Under the pieces are notes generated by a model, which saw nothing but the letters and a program-made list of their open reading frames with translations, did no database searches and was not told the DNA's origin. DNA of 64,000 nucleotides from Mameliella sp. CS4 (lineage in GTDB: Bacteria > Pseudomonadota > Alphaproteobacteria > Rhodobacterales > Rhodobacteraceae): positions 1-64,000 of the forward strand of contig NZ_JAHXRQ010000006.1 of NCBI RefSeq assembly GCF_019392335.1, read 5' to 3'. Position 1 is the stretch's first letter. Every line of letters starts with the position of its first letter. The translations under genes were made by a program, and so were the position numbers. Below are positions 33,228-41,015 of the stretch, in pieces.

Positions 33228-33923
33228 TCAGAACCGTTCGACCCAGGGCCGCAGGCTGAGTTCATGCGACCAGGCGCTGCGATCCTGTTCGATCAGGTGG
33301 CGATAGCTGCGGGCAATCGCCTCGGGGCGCAGCATGGACGAGGGCGCCTCGTCGGGTTCGCTGCGGCCCGGGTTCAGGATCGCCCCGTCGATGTTGACCC
33401 AGGCGACATGGATGCCCTGCGGGTGTAACTCTCGCGCCATGCTTTCGGCCAGACCCCGCTGGGCGAACTTGCCCATCGCGAAAGGCGCGGAATGGGGAAA
33501 GCCCTTGACCCCTGCCGAGGCGCCGGTGAACAGGATCGTCCCGCGCGTGCCCGCCACCGGATCGGCCTCCAGCATTCGGCGCGCCGCGTGTTTGCCGGTC
33601 AGGAAGGCGCCGATGGCCGTCACCTCGACCGCCGCACGCACCTTGTCTGCGTCCAGTTCCGCCACCGGGCCGCGCACCCGGGCCGAAGGGTTGTAGATCA
33701 CGACCCGGGGCACAGCCGGCAGATCGTCGAACAGCCGCGCCACGTCATGTTCGTCCGTGGCGTCCAGCAGGACGCGGCGGGCGTCGGTCTCTTCGGCCAC
33801 CGCGCGCATCTTTTCGCCGCCGCGCGCGGCCAGCGTCAGCGCATGATCCCGCGCCAGTTCCCGCGCCAGCGCCGCCGAAAGCCCCTCGCCCGCGCCGATG
33901 ATCACTGCATGTGGCTTGGTCAT
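33228..33923 (-). CDS. SDR-family protein lacking the catalytic Tyr
   Basis: A 231-residue short-chain dehydrogenase/reductase. The NAD-binding turn is IIGAGEGLSAALAREL, and the NNAG-type strand appears as IYNPSARV. Ser is seen in LFTGASAGV. At the active site the YxxxK motif reads F148-AMG-K152, so the general acid Tyr is replaced by Phe while Lys is kept. I recall a small subfamily with FAxGKFAxRGLAxSxAREL, so it is not a random mutation. It could still work with a different acid, or act as a non-catalytic or binding protein. It lies seven bases before the PdxY-like gene. Confidence 0.8.
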   Translation of the reverse strand: MTKPHAVIIGAGEGLSAALARELARDHALTLAARGGEKMRAVAEETDARRVLLDATDEHDVARLFDDLPAVPRVVIYNPSARVRGPVAELDADKVRAAVEVTAIGAFLTGKHAARRMLEADPVAGTRGTILFTGASAGVKGFPHSAPFAMGKFAQRGLAESMARELHPQGIHVAWVNIDGAILNPGRSEPDEAPSSMLRPEAIARSYRHLIEQDRSAWSHELSLRPWVERF

Positions 33924-33995
33924 TGCATTCCCCTCGCGCCCCTCAACGGGGTCAGCCTAGTGTCAATTCTCCGGCAGGCAAAGCTGCGCGCAGCC

Positions 33996-34925
33996 TCAGA
34001 ACCCGACCTTGTCGGCGCCTTTCAGCGCCAGGATCTCGCGCGCCTCGTCCGGGGTGGCCAGGTCCAGGCCCAGCCCCTCGACGATCTGGCGCGCCTTGGC
34101 CACCTGGTCGGCGTTGCTTTTCGCCAGCACCCCGGGGCCAAGCCAGAGCGAATCCTCCAGCCCCACGCGGATATTGCCGCCCATCGCGGCGGCCATTGCG
34201 GCAATCGGCAACTGGTTCTTGCCCGCGCCCAGCACCGACCAGCGGTATTGATCCCCGAACAGCCGGTCGGCGGTGCGCTTCATGTGCTGTACGTCCTCGG
34301 GATGCGCCCCGATGCCCCCCATCAGGCCGAAAACCGTCTGGATGAACAGGGGCGGTTTCACCAGCCCCTCGTCCAGGAAATACCGGAGATTATATAGGTG
34401 CGAAGTGTCGTAACACTCGAATTCGAACCGGGTGCCAGAGGCGCCCAGCGTGGTCAGGATGTATTCGATCTGACCGAAGCTGTTGTTGAAGATGATGTCC
34501 TTGTTGCCGACGTAGTCACGCTCCCACTGATGGGTCAGATCCGGAAAGCGCTTCAGCATCGGGAAAAGGCCGAAATTCATGCTGCCCATGTTCAGCGAGG
34601 CCACCTCGGGCTGGTGGGTTTCCGCCGGGCGCACGCGTTCCTGCACGCTCATGGTGGGCGCGCCCCCGGTGGTGATGTTCACCACGCAGTCAGAGGCCTG
34701 CTTGATGACCCCCAGAAAGGGCGTGAAGGCCTCTGGCGTCTGGTCCGGGCGGCCGTCCTGCGGGTCTCGGGCGTGCAGGTGAACAATGGCGGCGCCCGCC
34801 TTGGCCGCGCCGATGGCGGCCTCGGCGATTTCGGAGGGCGTGACCGGAAGGTGTTCCGACATGGACGGCGTGTGAATGGCGCCAGTGACGGCACAGGTGA
34901 CGATCACCTTGCGGGGCTTGGCCAT
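33996..34925 (-). CDS. BKACE family (DUF849) beta-keto acid cleavage enzyme
   Basis: A 309-residue zinc enzyme of the BKACE family, which condenses a beta-keto acid with acetyl-CoA to release acetoacetate and a new acyl-CoA. The zinc motif is VHLHARDP (His49 and His51), with TTGGAPTMSVQERV, and C-terminal GGNIRVGLEDSLW carrying the third ligand Glu. The substrate cannot be read from sequence. It sits after the CRYL1-like dehydrogenase (16 bases) in the otn operon, implying that the dehydrogenase oxidises a 3-hydroxy acid and BKACE cleaves the keto product (inference). Confidence 0.88.
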   Translation of the reverse strand: MAKPRKVIVTCAVTGAIHTPSMSEHLPVTPSEIAEAAIGAAKAGAAIVHLHARDPQDGRPDQTPEAFTPFLGVIKQASDCVVNITTGGAPTMSVQERVRPAETHQPEVASLNMGSMNFGLFPMLKRFPDLTHQWERDYVGNKDIIFNNSFGQIEYILTTLGASGTRFEFECYDTSHLYNLRYFLDEGLVKPPLFIQTVFGLMGGIGAHPEDVQHMKRTADRLFGDQYRWSVLGAGKNQLPIAAMAAAMGGNIRVGLEDSLWLGPGVLAKSNADQVAKARQIVEGLGLDLATPDEAREILALKGADKVGF

Positions 34926-34940
34926 GAGGATCTCCTTGGA

Positions 34941-35873
34941 TCAGTCGGTGTCGGACATCAGGTGACGGCGCAGGGCAGCCAGGCGGCGGTCGCGGCGGTC
35001 CTGTCGCGCGCGGATACTGTCGGGGCTGCGGTCCTGCGACCAGGTGGCGGCGATCTTCTCGGCATTCTCGACCGAAAAGACCTCTGGCCCCGCCGGAGTC
35101 TCTGCCAAACCGGCGAAAAAGGGGCCATAGCGCGTCGCATAGTCGATCAGACCGCCCGGCGCGTTCAGGTCGATGGTCTCGACCGGTCCCATCAGCGCCC
35201 AGCGCAGGCCCAGCCCGTGCTTGATCGTCGCGTCCAGCCCCTCGACGCTGACAACCCCTTCGCCCAGCAGGCGCAGCGCCTCGGCCAAAAGCGCCCCTTG
35301 CAGCCGGTTCAGGACAAAACCGTCGCGCTCGGCGCTCATCCGGACGGGCACCTGTCCGATCCGTTCATAGATCGCCTCGGCCCGGTCCAGGGTCTCTGCC
35401 GTGGTCCAGGGGGCCGGGCACAGTTCGACCACGGGCACCAGGTGGGGCGGGTTCACCGGGTGACCGACGAGACAGCGCCCCCGGTGGGCCAGCCCCTCGG
35501 TAAAGCGCGACGGCACGATGGCAGAGGTGGAGGAGGCCAGCACCGCCTCGGGCGACGCACCCGCATCGAGCCGGGCAAAGAGCGCCTCTTTTACCTCGAT
35601 CCGCTCGGGCCCGTTTTCCTGCACAAAGCAGACGCCCGAGACCGCCTCTTCCAGCGTCGGACAGGTCCGGACGCGGGCCAGTGTGCCCTCGCGATCCTCC
35701 AGCAGCCCCTCGGCCTGCAGCGTGTCGCAGAGCCTAGCCAGGTCCTGCGGAAACCGCTCCAGCACGGCGGGGTCGACGTCCCAGACCTGTACGTCGAACC
35801 CGGCGCGGGCGAACAGCACGCTCCAGGATCGGCCAATCAGGCCCGCGCCGATGATGGCGATTGTCTCTGTCAT
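34941..35873 (-). CDS. 3-hydroxyacyl-CoA/L-gulonate 3-dehydrogenase-like enzyme
   Basis: A 310-residue NAD-dependent dehydrogenase of the 3-hydroxyacyl-CoA dehydrogenase superfamily, most like CRYL1 (L-gulonate 3-dehydrogenase) and L-carnitine dehydrogenase. The dinucleotide fold is IAIIGAGLIGRSW. The catalytic block is LVGHPVNPPHLVPVVELCP, followed by RDGFVLNRLQGALLAEALRLL. Together with BKACE next door it could oxidise a free 3-hydroxy acid. ATG 35873 is chosen because the leader before MTETIAI is not dehydrogenase-like. It is 29 bases after the otnI stop. Confidence 0.85.
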   Translation of the reverse strand: MTETIAIIGAGLIGRSWSVLFARAGFDVQVWDVDPAVLERFPQDLARLCDTLQAEGLLEDREGTLARVRTCPTLEEAVSGVCFVQENGPERIEVKEALFARLDAGASPEAVLASSTSAIVPSRFTEGLAHRGRCLVGHPVNPPHLVPVVELCPAPWTTAETLDRAEAIYERIGQVPVRMSAERDGFVLNRLQGALLAEALRLLGEGVVSVEGLDATIKHGLGLRWALMGPVETIDLNAPGGLIDYATRYGPFFAGLAETPAGPEVFSVENAEKIAATWSQDRSPDSIRARQDRRDRRLAALRRHLMSDTD

Positions 35874-35902
35874 CTCATCCCCTCCCCGGCCCGTGGCCCG
35901 TG

Positions 35903-36667
35903 TCACCCGCGATACCGGGTCATCCAGCCCAGGCTGTCACCGGTCGGCCCTTCGGGTATGTATTCGGCCCCGATCGGCCGGGTCCATCCCAACTGCCCGA
36001 TCTGATCCAGCACATGGCCGTAGTCCAGCTCGCCATGATCCGGTGGCCCCCGGTCGGGAACGGCGGCGATCTGGATATGACCGACCAGCGGCAGCAGATG
36101 TTCCAGCCGCCGGCAGACGTCCCCCTCCATGATCTGGATGTGGAAACAGTCGAACATCATCTTCAGGTTGGGCCTTCCGACCTCGCGGATGATGGCAGCG
36201 GCCTGCGCGGAGGTCGACAGGAAATAGCCCGGCGCATCGTAGTGATTGATCGGCTCGATCAGGATTGTGATGCCCTCGACCGCCGCCGCATCGCAGGCAT
36301 AGGCCAGGTTTTCGCAGTAGGTCGCCCGCGCCCTTGGGCCGCCGGAAACCCCCGACATGACATGCACGGACAGCGTTCCGATTGCCTGCGCATAGGCCAG
36401 TGCCTCGTCGATGGCGGCCCGCGCCTCATCCTCGCGGCCCGGGATCGCGGTCAATCCCCTGTCCCCTGCCGCCACGTCGCCGCGCCGGGCGTTGAGGCCC
36501 AGCATGTCCAGCCCGGTTTCGTCCAGCGCAGCGCGGACATCCCCCGGAGGCACGTCGTAGGGCCAGTGGCATTCGACCGCGTCGAACCCCGCCGCCTTTG
36601 CCGCCCGGATCGCGTCCGGCAGCGGTAGGTCCGTCCAGAGAAAGCCCAGGTTTGCAGAGAATTTCAT
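35903..36667 (-). CDS. otnI: 2-oxo-tetronate isomerase (hydroxypyruvate isomerase family)
   Basis: A 254-residue TIM-barrel isomerase. It starts MKFSANLGFLWTDLPLPDAIRAAKAAGFDAVECHWPYD, the OtnI/Hyi pattern. The metal-binding acids are in LIEPIN, MFDCFHIQI, and GAEYIPEGP at the end. OtnI converts 2-oxo-tetronate to 3-oxo-tetronate in four-carbon sugar acid catabolism. ATG 36667 overlaps the stop of otnC by 4 bases (ATGA), so it is co-translated with otnC. Confidence 0.85.
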   Translation of the reverse strand: MKFSANLGFLWTDLPLPDAIRAAKAAGFDAVECHWPYDVPPGDVRAALDETGLDMLGLNARRGDVAAGDRGLTAIPGREDEARAAIDEALAYAQAIGTLSVHVMSGVSGGPRARATYCENLAYACDAAAVEGITILIEPINHYDAPGYFLSTSAQAAAIIREVGRPNLKMMFDCFHIQIMEGDVCRRLEHLLPLVGHIQIAAVPDRGPPDHGELDYGHVLDQIGQLGWTRPIGAEYIPEGPTGDSLGWMTRYRG

Positions 36668-37314
36668 GTGTCCCACTCGATGTTGAAATGCGTGACGACG
36701 TCTTGCACCTGCGCTTCTGACAGGGCGCGCGGTGACAGGCCCCGCGTCAGCATCGCCAGCCGCGCGGTGGCCTCCAGTTCCTCGATGGCATTGCAGGCGG
36801 CCTCGACATCCCTGCCCGCCACCACTGGCCCGTGGTTGGCCAGCATCACCGCCGAGCGTTTGCCCGCCAGCCCGCGCACCGCCTCTCCCATCGCGGGATC
36901 ACCGGGCCGGAAAAAGGGCAGCAGCGTGACCCGCCCCAACTGCATGATCCCGTAGGGCGTCAGCGGCGGCAGGAAATCATCCTTGTCCACATCGGGCATC
37001 ATCGACAGGGCGACCGCGTGGCAGGAATGCAGGTGCACCACCGCGCCGGCCTGGCTGCGCGTGTCGTAAAAGGCGGAATGCAGGGGCATTTCCTTTGTCG
37101 GCTTGTCGCCATCGACATGGCGGCCCTCGGCGTCAAAGCGGCTGAGCCGCGCCGGGTCCAGCCGCCCGAAACTGGTGCCGGTGGGCGAGACCAGAAGGCC
37201 ACCGTCCGGCGTACGGGACGATATGTTGCCCGTGGATCCGCCGGTCAGCCCCCGGTCGAACATCGACCTGGCCAGCGTGCAGATCAGCTCTCGAAGGCGG
37301 GTCTCCTCGGTCAT
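36664..37314 (-). CDS. otnC: 3-oxo-tetronate 4-phosphate decarboxylase (class II aldolase family)
   Basis: A 216-residue class II aldolase/adducin-family protein. It has LTGGSTGNISSRTPDGGLLVSPTGTSFG, the zinc-binding VVHLHSCHAVALS and ANHGPVVAG with the third His. OtnC decarboxylates 3-oxo-tetronate 4-phosphate to dihydroxyacetone phosphate and CO2. Both ends overlap the neighbours: the stop overlaps otnI by 4 bases and its start overlaps otnK by 4. The context makes the otn function more likely than fuculose aldolase. Confidence 0.88.
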   Translation of the reverse strand: MTEETRLRELICTLARSMFDRGLTGGSTGNISSRTPDGGLLVSPTGTSFGRLDPARLSRFDAEGRHVDGDKPTKEMPLHSAFYDTRSQAGAVVHLHSCHAVALSMMPDVDKDDFLPPLTPYGIMQLGRVTLLPFFRPGDPAMGEAVRGLAGKRSAVMLANHGPVVAGRDVEAACNAIEELEATARLAMLTRGLSPRALSEAQVQDVVTHFNIEWDT

Positions 37315-38576
37315 TGGTCCAGCATGTCCAGCGCGTCGGTGAAAAAGCTCTCGGCGCCGAAGTTACCCGATTTCAACGTGAGCGCGATGCTGTCGCCGCC
37401 GCTTTCGGCAAAACACCAGGGGACACCCGGCGCGATCTCACGGCCAATGTCCAGCCGGGAAACGCCCAGCGCCTGCGTCACCGCGCCGGAACTCTCTCCG
37501 CCCGCGATGACAAACCGGCGCCGTCCCATGTCGCGCGCCGCCAAGGCGCAGGCGGCCAGCGCCTCTTCGACGATCTCGCCCGCACGGGCCGCGCCCAGGC
37601 TCTCTTGGGTGGCCCTGACAGAGGCCGGATCGGCAGTGGCGTAGATCAGCGGCGCGGCCTCTGCCGACAGTCCCGACAACCAGTCGATGGCGGGTGTGAC
37701 ACCGCGTTCGTCCAGGTCCTGCGGGTCCAGCCGGAAGGCAGGGGCGCCGGTTTCACGATAGGCGGCCACCTGTGCGTTGGTCATCGCCGAACAGCTGCCC
37801 GACAGGATCACCGCCCCCGGCCCCACCTGGGGACGCGAGGGCGCCCCGGCCTGCGCCAGCAGCCCGTCTGCCTGCCACAGACCGGGCAAGGGCATAGCCA
37901 CGGCGCTGCCCCCGGTCATCAGCGGCATGTCGCGGCAGGCCTCGGCGATGACATGCAGATCCTCGTTCGCCACCGCGTCCACCACCACATGCGCCACGCC
38001 CTCGGCCCGCAACGCGTCCAGCCGCGCGGTCAGCGTCTTGACCCCGCCAGCGACGGTCAGCCGGTTGGCCAGCCCCACCGCCTGCGTCACCTGAGGCGCC
38101 AGCAGGCGCATCAGGTTCGAGTCCCGCATCGGTGTCAGCGGATGATCCTTCATCGGGCTTTCGCCAAGCGGCTGTTCCCCGACAAAGAGATTGCCCATGT
38201 AGATCGACCGGCCATTTTCCGGAAAGGCCGGGCAATAGATGGTCTGATCCGCACCCGAGTCATGCATCAGCGCCTCGGCCACCGGGCCGATATTGCCCTC
38301 GGGTGTCGAATCGAAGGTCGAGCAATATTTCCAGAAGAACCGCTCTGCCCCCGCCCTCTGCAACCAGTCCAGCGCGGCGCGCGCCTCGGCCACGGCGTGG
38401 TCGACCTGCGCGGTCCGGATCTTGAGCGCGATCACCTCGAAAGGCGCCGGATCCTCCGGCGGCCCGTCCGGAACGCCCATCCGCAGCGACACCCGGACAC
38501 CGGATCGCGCCAGCAGCCCCGCCAGATCGGTCGCACCGGTGAAATCGTCGGCAATGGCGCCGAGCACTGTCGTCAC
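37311..38576 (-). CDS. otnK: 3-oxo-tetronate kinase
   Basis: A 421-residue four-carbon acid sugar kinase (former DUF1537) very close to E. coli YgbK/OtnK: AIADDFTGATDLAG, FWKYCSTFDSTPEGNIGPV, SGSCSAMTNAQVA and AGGESSGAVTQALG. It phosphorylates 3-oxo-tetronate. I use the GTG at 38576 with GGGGAAG seven bases upstream; the frame continues to ATG 38648 but the family begins at this GTG. It is the first gene of the operon otnK-otnC-otnI-dehydrogenase-BKACE-SDR-PdxY-fusion, and its promoter lies at 38608-38658. Confidence 0.9.
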   Translation of the reverse strand: MTTVLGAIADDFTGATDLAGLLARSGVRVSLRMGVPDGPPEDPAPFEVIALKIRTAQVDHAVAEARAALDWLQRAGAERFFWKYCSTFDSTPEGNIGPVAEALMHDSGADQTIYCPAFPENGRSIYMGNLFVGEQPLGESPMKDHPLTPMRDSNLMRLLAPQVTQAVGLANRLTVAGGVKTLTARLDALRAEGVAHVVVDAVANEDLHVIAEACRDMPLMTGGSAVAMPLPGLWQADGLLAQAGAPSRPQVGPGAVILSGSCSAMTNAQVAAYRETGAPAFRLDPQDLDERGVTPAIDWLSGLSAEAAPLIYATADPASVRATQESLGAARAGEIVEEALAACALAARDMGRRRFVIAGGESSGAVTQALGVSRLDIGREIAPGVPWCFAESGGDSIALTLKSGNFGAESFFTDALDMLDQ

Positions 38577-38607
38577 TTTTACTTCCCCTTCGCGCAGGCC
38601 ATTGAGT

Positions 38608-38658
38608 ATGGCGTCGCTCCTCCGACGCCATCCTTCACGAGGTCCCATGTTCGTTCAA
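38608..38658 (-). promoter_or_regulatory. Promoter and palindromic operator of the otn operon
   Basis: Read on the minus strand, a -35 TTGAAC (38653-38658), a 17-base spacer and a -10 AAGGAT (38630-38635) fit a sigma-70 promoter. A perfect 9-bp inverted repeat with a 6-base spacer (ATGGCGTCG at 38608-38616 and its complement at 38623-38631) covers the predicted transcription start. It ends 31 bases before the otnK GTG. That is the place for a repressor site; no regulator gene is in the operon. Confidence 0.6.
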
Positions 38659-38694
38659 GGTGTATGACCGCCGCCCCGGCTGTGCGGGGGCCTT

Positions 38695-38967
38695 TCAGCT
38701 GTCGATCCGCGGCTTTTCCTTGCGCGTCGCGGGCGCCTCCGGATCGGCCCAGGTCACCCGCAGGCTGACCTCGCACTGGCCGTCCTGGCGTTCACCCTTG
38801 ATGCGGAGGTTCATCAGCCCGGCGGTTTTCAGGACCAGTTCGTCATCCTCGTCGCCCAGCGTCATCTCGCCCTTGGAAAACCCCTTGGCCAGCGCGGTCA
38901 GAAGGGTCTTGATCGTCTTCGCATCCTGCAGGGATTCATGCGAGAAACGGCCTTTGTCATCGCTCAT
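38695..38967 (-). CDS. Amphi-Trp domain protein (GAK system)
   Basis: A 90-residue small protein of the amphi-Trp type, the 'A' of the GAK families. It has an alternating strand-like C-terminal half (ELVLKTAGLMNLRIKGERQDGQCEVSLRVTW) with a single Trp in the RVTWADP turn. The N-terminal half is acidic and helical. Its biochemical role is not known. It is the last gene of the minus-strand GAK operon, 18 bases after the metallophosphoesterase gene. A GC hairpin follows. Confidence 0.75.
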   Translation of the reverse strand: MSDDKGRFSHESLQDAKTIKTLLTALAKGFSKGEMTLGDEDDELVLKTAGLMNLRIKGERQDGQCEVSLRVTWADPEAPATRKEKPRIDS

Positions 38968-38985
38968 GCGGACCCTTTCGCTGTG

Positions 38986-40290
38986 TCAGCTCATGCGTTC
39001 CGGGGCAAAATGCTTTGCCGACGGGTAGTCACGGCTCAGCCCGATCACATCTCCGGAGGGAAAGATCAAGGTCGCGCCCGCGCCGATCCCCTCCAGCCCC
39101 TCCAGCGCGCGCGAGGCGCGGTCCAGCGTGATGTCCCCTTCGAGGTGCAGCAACCCGCGCTTGGCCAGAAGCCGCTGACCGGCGTGGTTGTTGACATGCC
39201 CCTGCACCACCATGTGGATGCCCGCGCGGTGCAAGGCGCCAACCCCACGATCTGTCAGCGCACAGTCGGAGGCGCGGTACTTCGTCCGCACCAGGTTCGC
39301 CAGCGGGCCGAAATAGAACCCCAGAGAGGCGTCCTCTGCCGCCGCGCGATACCGCGCGTTGACCGCCTCCGGCCCTTCGCGCACCAGCAGATCGCACATG
39401 CTGTCGCACAGGCCCGCGTGCACGAACAGCAAGGATCCGCTGCGCGCCACCACGTCCATGCTGTCGTAAAACCAGGCATAGGTGCCGCCGGGTTCGAAAA
39501 AGACCTGATGACATTTCAACGCCGCGGCCAGGATCTCGCGGCAGGTCATCCCCGACCGCGCGCATTCGGCATCGAACTTCGCCAGCTTGGCGCCCAGTTT
39601 GGCGGTCTCCTTGGCGATGACCTTGGGGCGCAGTTCGGCCCGCGCCGCCTGTTCGAACCGCACCGCCCAGTCCGCCCGGGGCAAAAGCCGCGCCTTGCAG
39701 GTCGCCTCGTCCGGCAGGGCGTCCAGGTCACCGGCGGTAACGAACCGCTCCAGCACCTCGCGCAGGGCGGGCAGGATCTTGCGACCCATGCGAACAAACA
39801 GGTGTTCGCGCAAGGGCGACTTAGGGCCGCGCAGGGCGGCCACGGCCATGCGCATCCGCAGGTCATGGTTGCCCGCCAGGATATGGACATCCGCCCCCGT
39901 GGCGCGCAGCGCGGCAATCGCATCCAGCAGGGCCAGGTTGCTCGGCCCCTTGTCCAGACTGTCGCCGCCCAGCACGATCCGCGCCCGCTGGCCAAAGCCT
40001 GTCAGCCCGATGCGCCCGCCCGCACGATGGATCACCCCGGCGGCAGTCAGTGAGCGCAGGAACCCCTCGGCATCCGCATGCGGGTCGGAGACAAAGACAA
40101 CGGGCACATCCGGCCAGCGCCAGCCGCCATGCGCCCGCGCCCGGTCGAGACAGCGCGCGATTTGCGGCTGCGTCCCGGCCCCGGGCCAGGGAATGACGCT
40201 GCGCGGCAGGTCCGGCAGGCAGGCATCCCCGTCGAAAACCTGCGGCAACAGGATGGACTCGCTGCCGATACTGTTCTGGATCTGCGCCAC
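38986..40290 (-). CDS. Metallophosphoesterase of the GAK operon
   Basis: A 434-residue calcineurin-like phosphoesterase. All motifs are present: VVFVSDPHADAEGF (DxH), VLGGDSLDKGPSN (GDxxDxG), LAGNHDLRMRM (GNHD), LFVHAG and MVVQGHVNNHAG (GHxxxH). I start it at GTG 40290, which has AAGGGG upstream; the longer ATG 40389 would overlap the histidine phosphatase gene. A long insert between the GNHD and VHAG motifs (about 150 residues) is a feature of this branch. It should cleave a phosphomonoester or diester; the substrate is unknown. It is 38 bases after the histidine phosphatase gene. Confidence 0.85.
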   Translation of the reverse strand: MAQIQNSIGSESILLPQVFDGDACLPDLPRSVIPWPGAGTQPQIARCLDRARAHGGWRWPDVPVVFVSDPHADAEGFLRSLTAAGVIHRAGGRIGLTGFGQRARIVLGGDSLDKGPSNLALLDAIAALRATGADVHILAGNHDLRMRMAVAALRGPKSPLREHLFVRMGRKILPALREVLERFVTAGDLDALPDEATCKARLLPRADWAVRFEQAARAELRPKVIAKETAKLGAKLAKFDAECARSGMTCREILAAALKCHQVFFEPGGTYAWFYDSMDVVARSGSLLFVHAGLCDSMCDLLVREGPEAVNARYRAAAEDASLGFYFGPLANLVRTKYRASDCALTDRGVGALHRAGIHMVVQGHVNNHAGQRLLAKRGLLHLEGDITLDRASRALEGLEGIGAGATLIFPSGDVIGLSRDYPSAKHFAPERMS

Positions 40291-40328
40291 TTTCCGGTCC
40301 CCTTGCCACGGCCGGGTACTTCGGAGGG

Positions 40329-41015
40329 TCAATCCTTGGGGTCGCCCCCGGGTTCCCTGATCTTCCATGCTCCGGCCAAGTGGGACCACCTACCATCCGC
40401 TTCATGACAGATCAGTGACGGGCGGGCATGAAACATCGACAGGCGGGCAATTTCCGCCCGGTCGAGAATGCCAAGGTAAAAACAGGCATGCCGGAACGAG
40501 GCGCCATGCCCGACGTGGACGGTCAGCCATCCGGGCCGCGACGTGGCCGCCAGGTGATCGGCCACCCGTCGCCCCGCCATCATCAGGCTTTCCGCCCCGT
40601 CCAGCGGCAGGCAATAGTCGCTGTCCGATTTCCAGCCCGGCGGCGGCGCGTCATGGCGCGGATCGTCGCGCAACGCCGCCTCGATTTCCGGAACGGTCAG
40701 GTTGGCAGCGCTACCAAGGCCACGTTCGGCCAGCGCGGGTGTTTCCACGACCCTTTCTGTGACATGCCCCAACGAGTCCAGCCGCGCCGCCAGCTCCTGC
40801 GCCGTTTGCCAGGCCCGCAACTGGTGCGAGGTATGGACAACAGGTGACAGGCGCAGCCCGTGCTCCGCGATCATCCCGGCCAGCAGGTCCGCGCCGGCGC
40901 CGGCCTGTGCCTTGCCCTCATCGGTCAAGGGCCAGGGCTGTCGGGCCGAGGGCACCCCCTTGCGCTGGTGATAGGCGCCGTGGCGCAGGAAGGCGACATA
41001 GGCGCGCTCAGCCAT
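40329..41015 (-). CDS. Histidine phosphatase family protein
   Basis: A 228-residue phosphatase of the phosphoglycerate mutase-like (2-His) superfamily. The phosphohistidine motif is AFLRHGAYHQ near the start, followed by VVHTSHQLRAWQTAQEL, with VHVGHGASFRH as the second His block. It resembles SixA-like protein phosphohistidine phosphatases, which fits next to an HprK-related kinase: it could remove the phosphate that the kinase adds (inference). ATG 41015 overlaps the end of the HprK gene by 8 bases. Confidence 0.85.
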   Translation of the reverse strand: MAERAYVAFLRHGAYHQRKGVPSARQPWPLTDEGKAQAGAGADLLAGMIAEHGLRLSPVVHTSHQLRAWQTAQELAARLDSLGHVTERVVETPALAERGLGSAANLTVPEIEAALRDDPRHDAPPPGWKSDSDYCLPLDGAESLMMAGRRVADHLAATSRPGWLTVHVGHGASFRHACFYLGILDRAEIARLSMFHARPSLICHEADGRWSHLAGAWKIREPGGDPKD

